Source of the DNA: Firm-04 sp964463355
GTDB taxonomy: Bacteria; Bacillota; Clostridia; Oscillospirales; Ruminococcaceae
Assembly: GCA_964463355.1 (NCBI GenBank)
Contig: CAYXBP010000026.1
Location: forward strand, 1-22,008
Reading direction: 5' to 3'
DNA length: 22,008 nt
Part shown: positions 21,988 through 22,008 of the stretch, in pieces
Position numbering within the stretch: the stretch's first letter is position 1
How the letters are laid out: each line of letters opens with the position of its first letter
Program-made: the position numbers and the translations under genes
The notes under the pieces: generated by a model
Seen by the model: only the letters and a program-made list of their open reading frames with translations
What the model was told of the DNA's origin: nothing
Database searches by the model: none

Positions 21988-22008
21988 ATAGAAAAAGCCT
22001 AAAGGAGC

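Noticed and set aside
1..22008. CRISPR arrays, rRNA or tRNA genes, transposase genes
   Set aside because: No regularly spaced repeat-spacer series, conserved RNA gene sequence or transposase-like protein was seen on either strand.

Overview
The window looks like chromosomal DNA of a Gram-positive anaerobe of the class Clostridia (Bacillota), most likely a Ruminococcus-type gut bacterium. The signs are strong AGGAGG-type ribosome binding sites, sigma-A style promoters (TTGACA or TTGCAA, 17 bases, TATAAT), an EndoA-type MazF toxin, a transketolase split over two genes, an ECF-type S component, and a Thr-rich linker in a surface protein of the kind common in ruminococci. The genus is an inference.

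Region 1 (1-2477) is the AT-rich end of an integrated mobile element. It has a partial unknown gene and an excisionase-like HTH gene on the minus strand. Divergently on the plus strand, a consensus promoter and a 17-base palindrome precede an XRE-type regulator and an overlapping tyrosine integrase. Two 11-base direct repeats follow the integrase stop and resemble integrase arm sites.

Region 2 (2478-5293) holds a terminator and a promoter. It then has a 37-codon Cys-rich reading frame with a GTG start, a lipoprotein gene broken by a one-base frameshift, and a minus-strand ECF transporter S component with its own promoter and leader.

Region 3 (5328-12470) is a compact minus-strand operon of phage morphogenesis genes with no visible decay. 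In transcription order these are small terminase, large terminase, portal, HK97-type capsid, prohead protease, three small connector or tail-like genes and a hub-like protein. No tape measure, sheath, fibre, lysis, replication or integration genes are adjacent. A near-perfect four-way-junction inverted repeat of 95 bases sits between capsid and protease. A cluster of GAATGC palindromes lies just upstream of the small terminase. The cassette could be a remnant prophage, a capsid-forming satellite or a domesticated, transfer-agent-like particle; the sequence alone does not decide.

Region 4 (12843-15930) has a MazF toxin gene without a visible antitoxin. It overlaps tail to tail with a P-type calcium ATPase gene. 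The only clear terminator for the ATPase strand lies beyond the mazF start, so ATPase mRNA would be antisense to the whole toxin gene.

Region 5 (16095-19904) is a three-gene envelope-modification operon: an MBOAT acyltransferase, a membrane-anchored DHHW/AlgJ-like protein with an unusually long cytoplasmic N-terminus, and a DltC-like acyl carrier protein. I infer that it O-acylates a cell-surface polymer using a carrier-bound acyl group.

Region 6 (19916-22008) holds the two transketolase subunit genes, which overlap by four bases, then a strong terminator and a promoter for a gene beyond the right edge.
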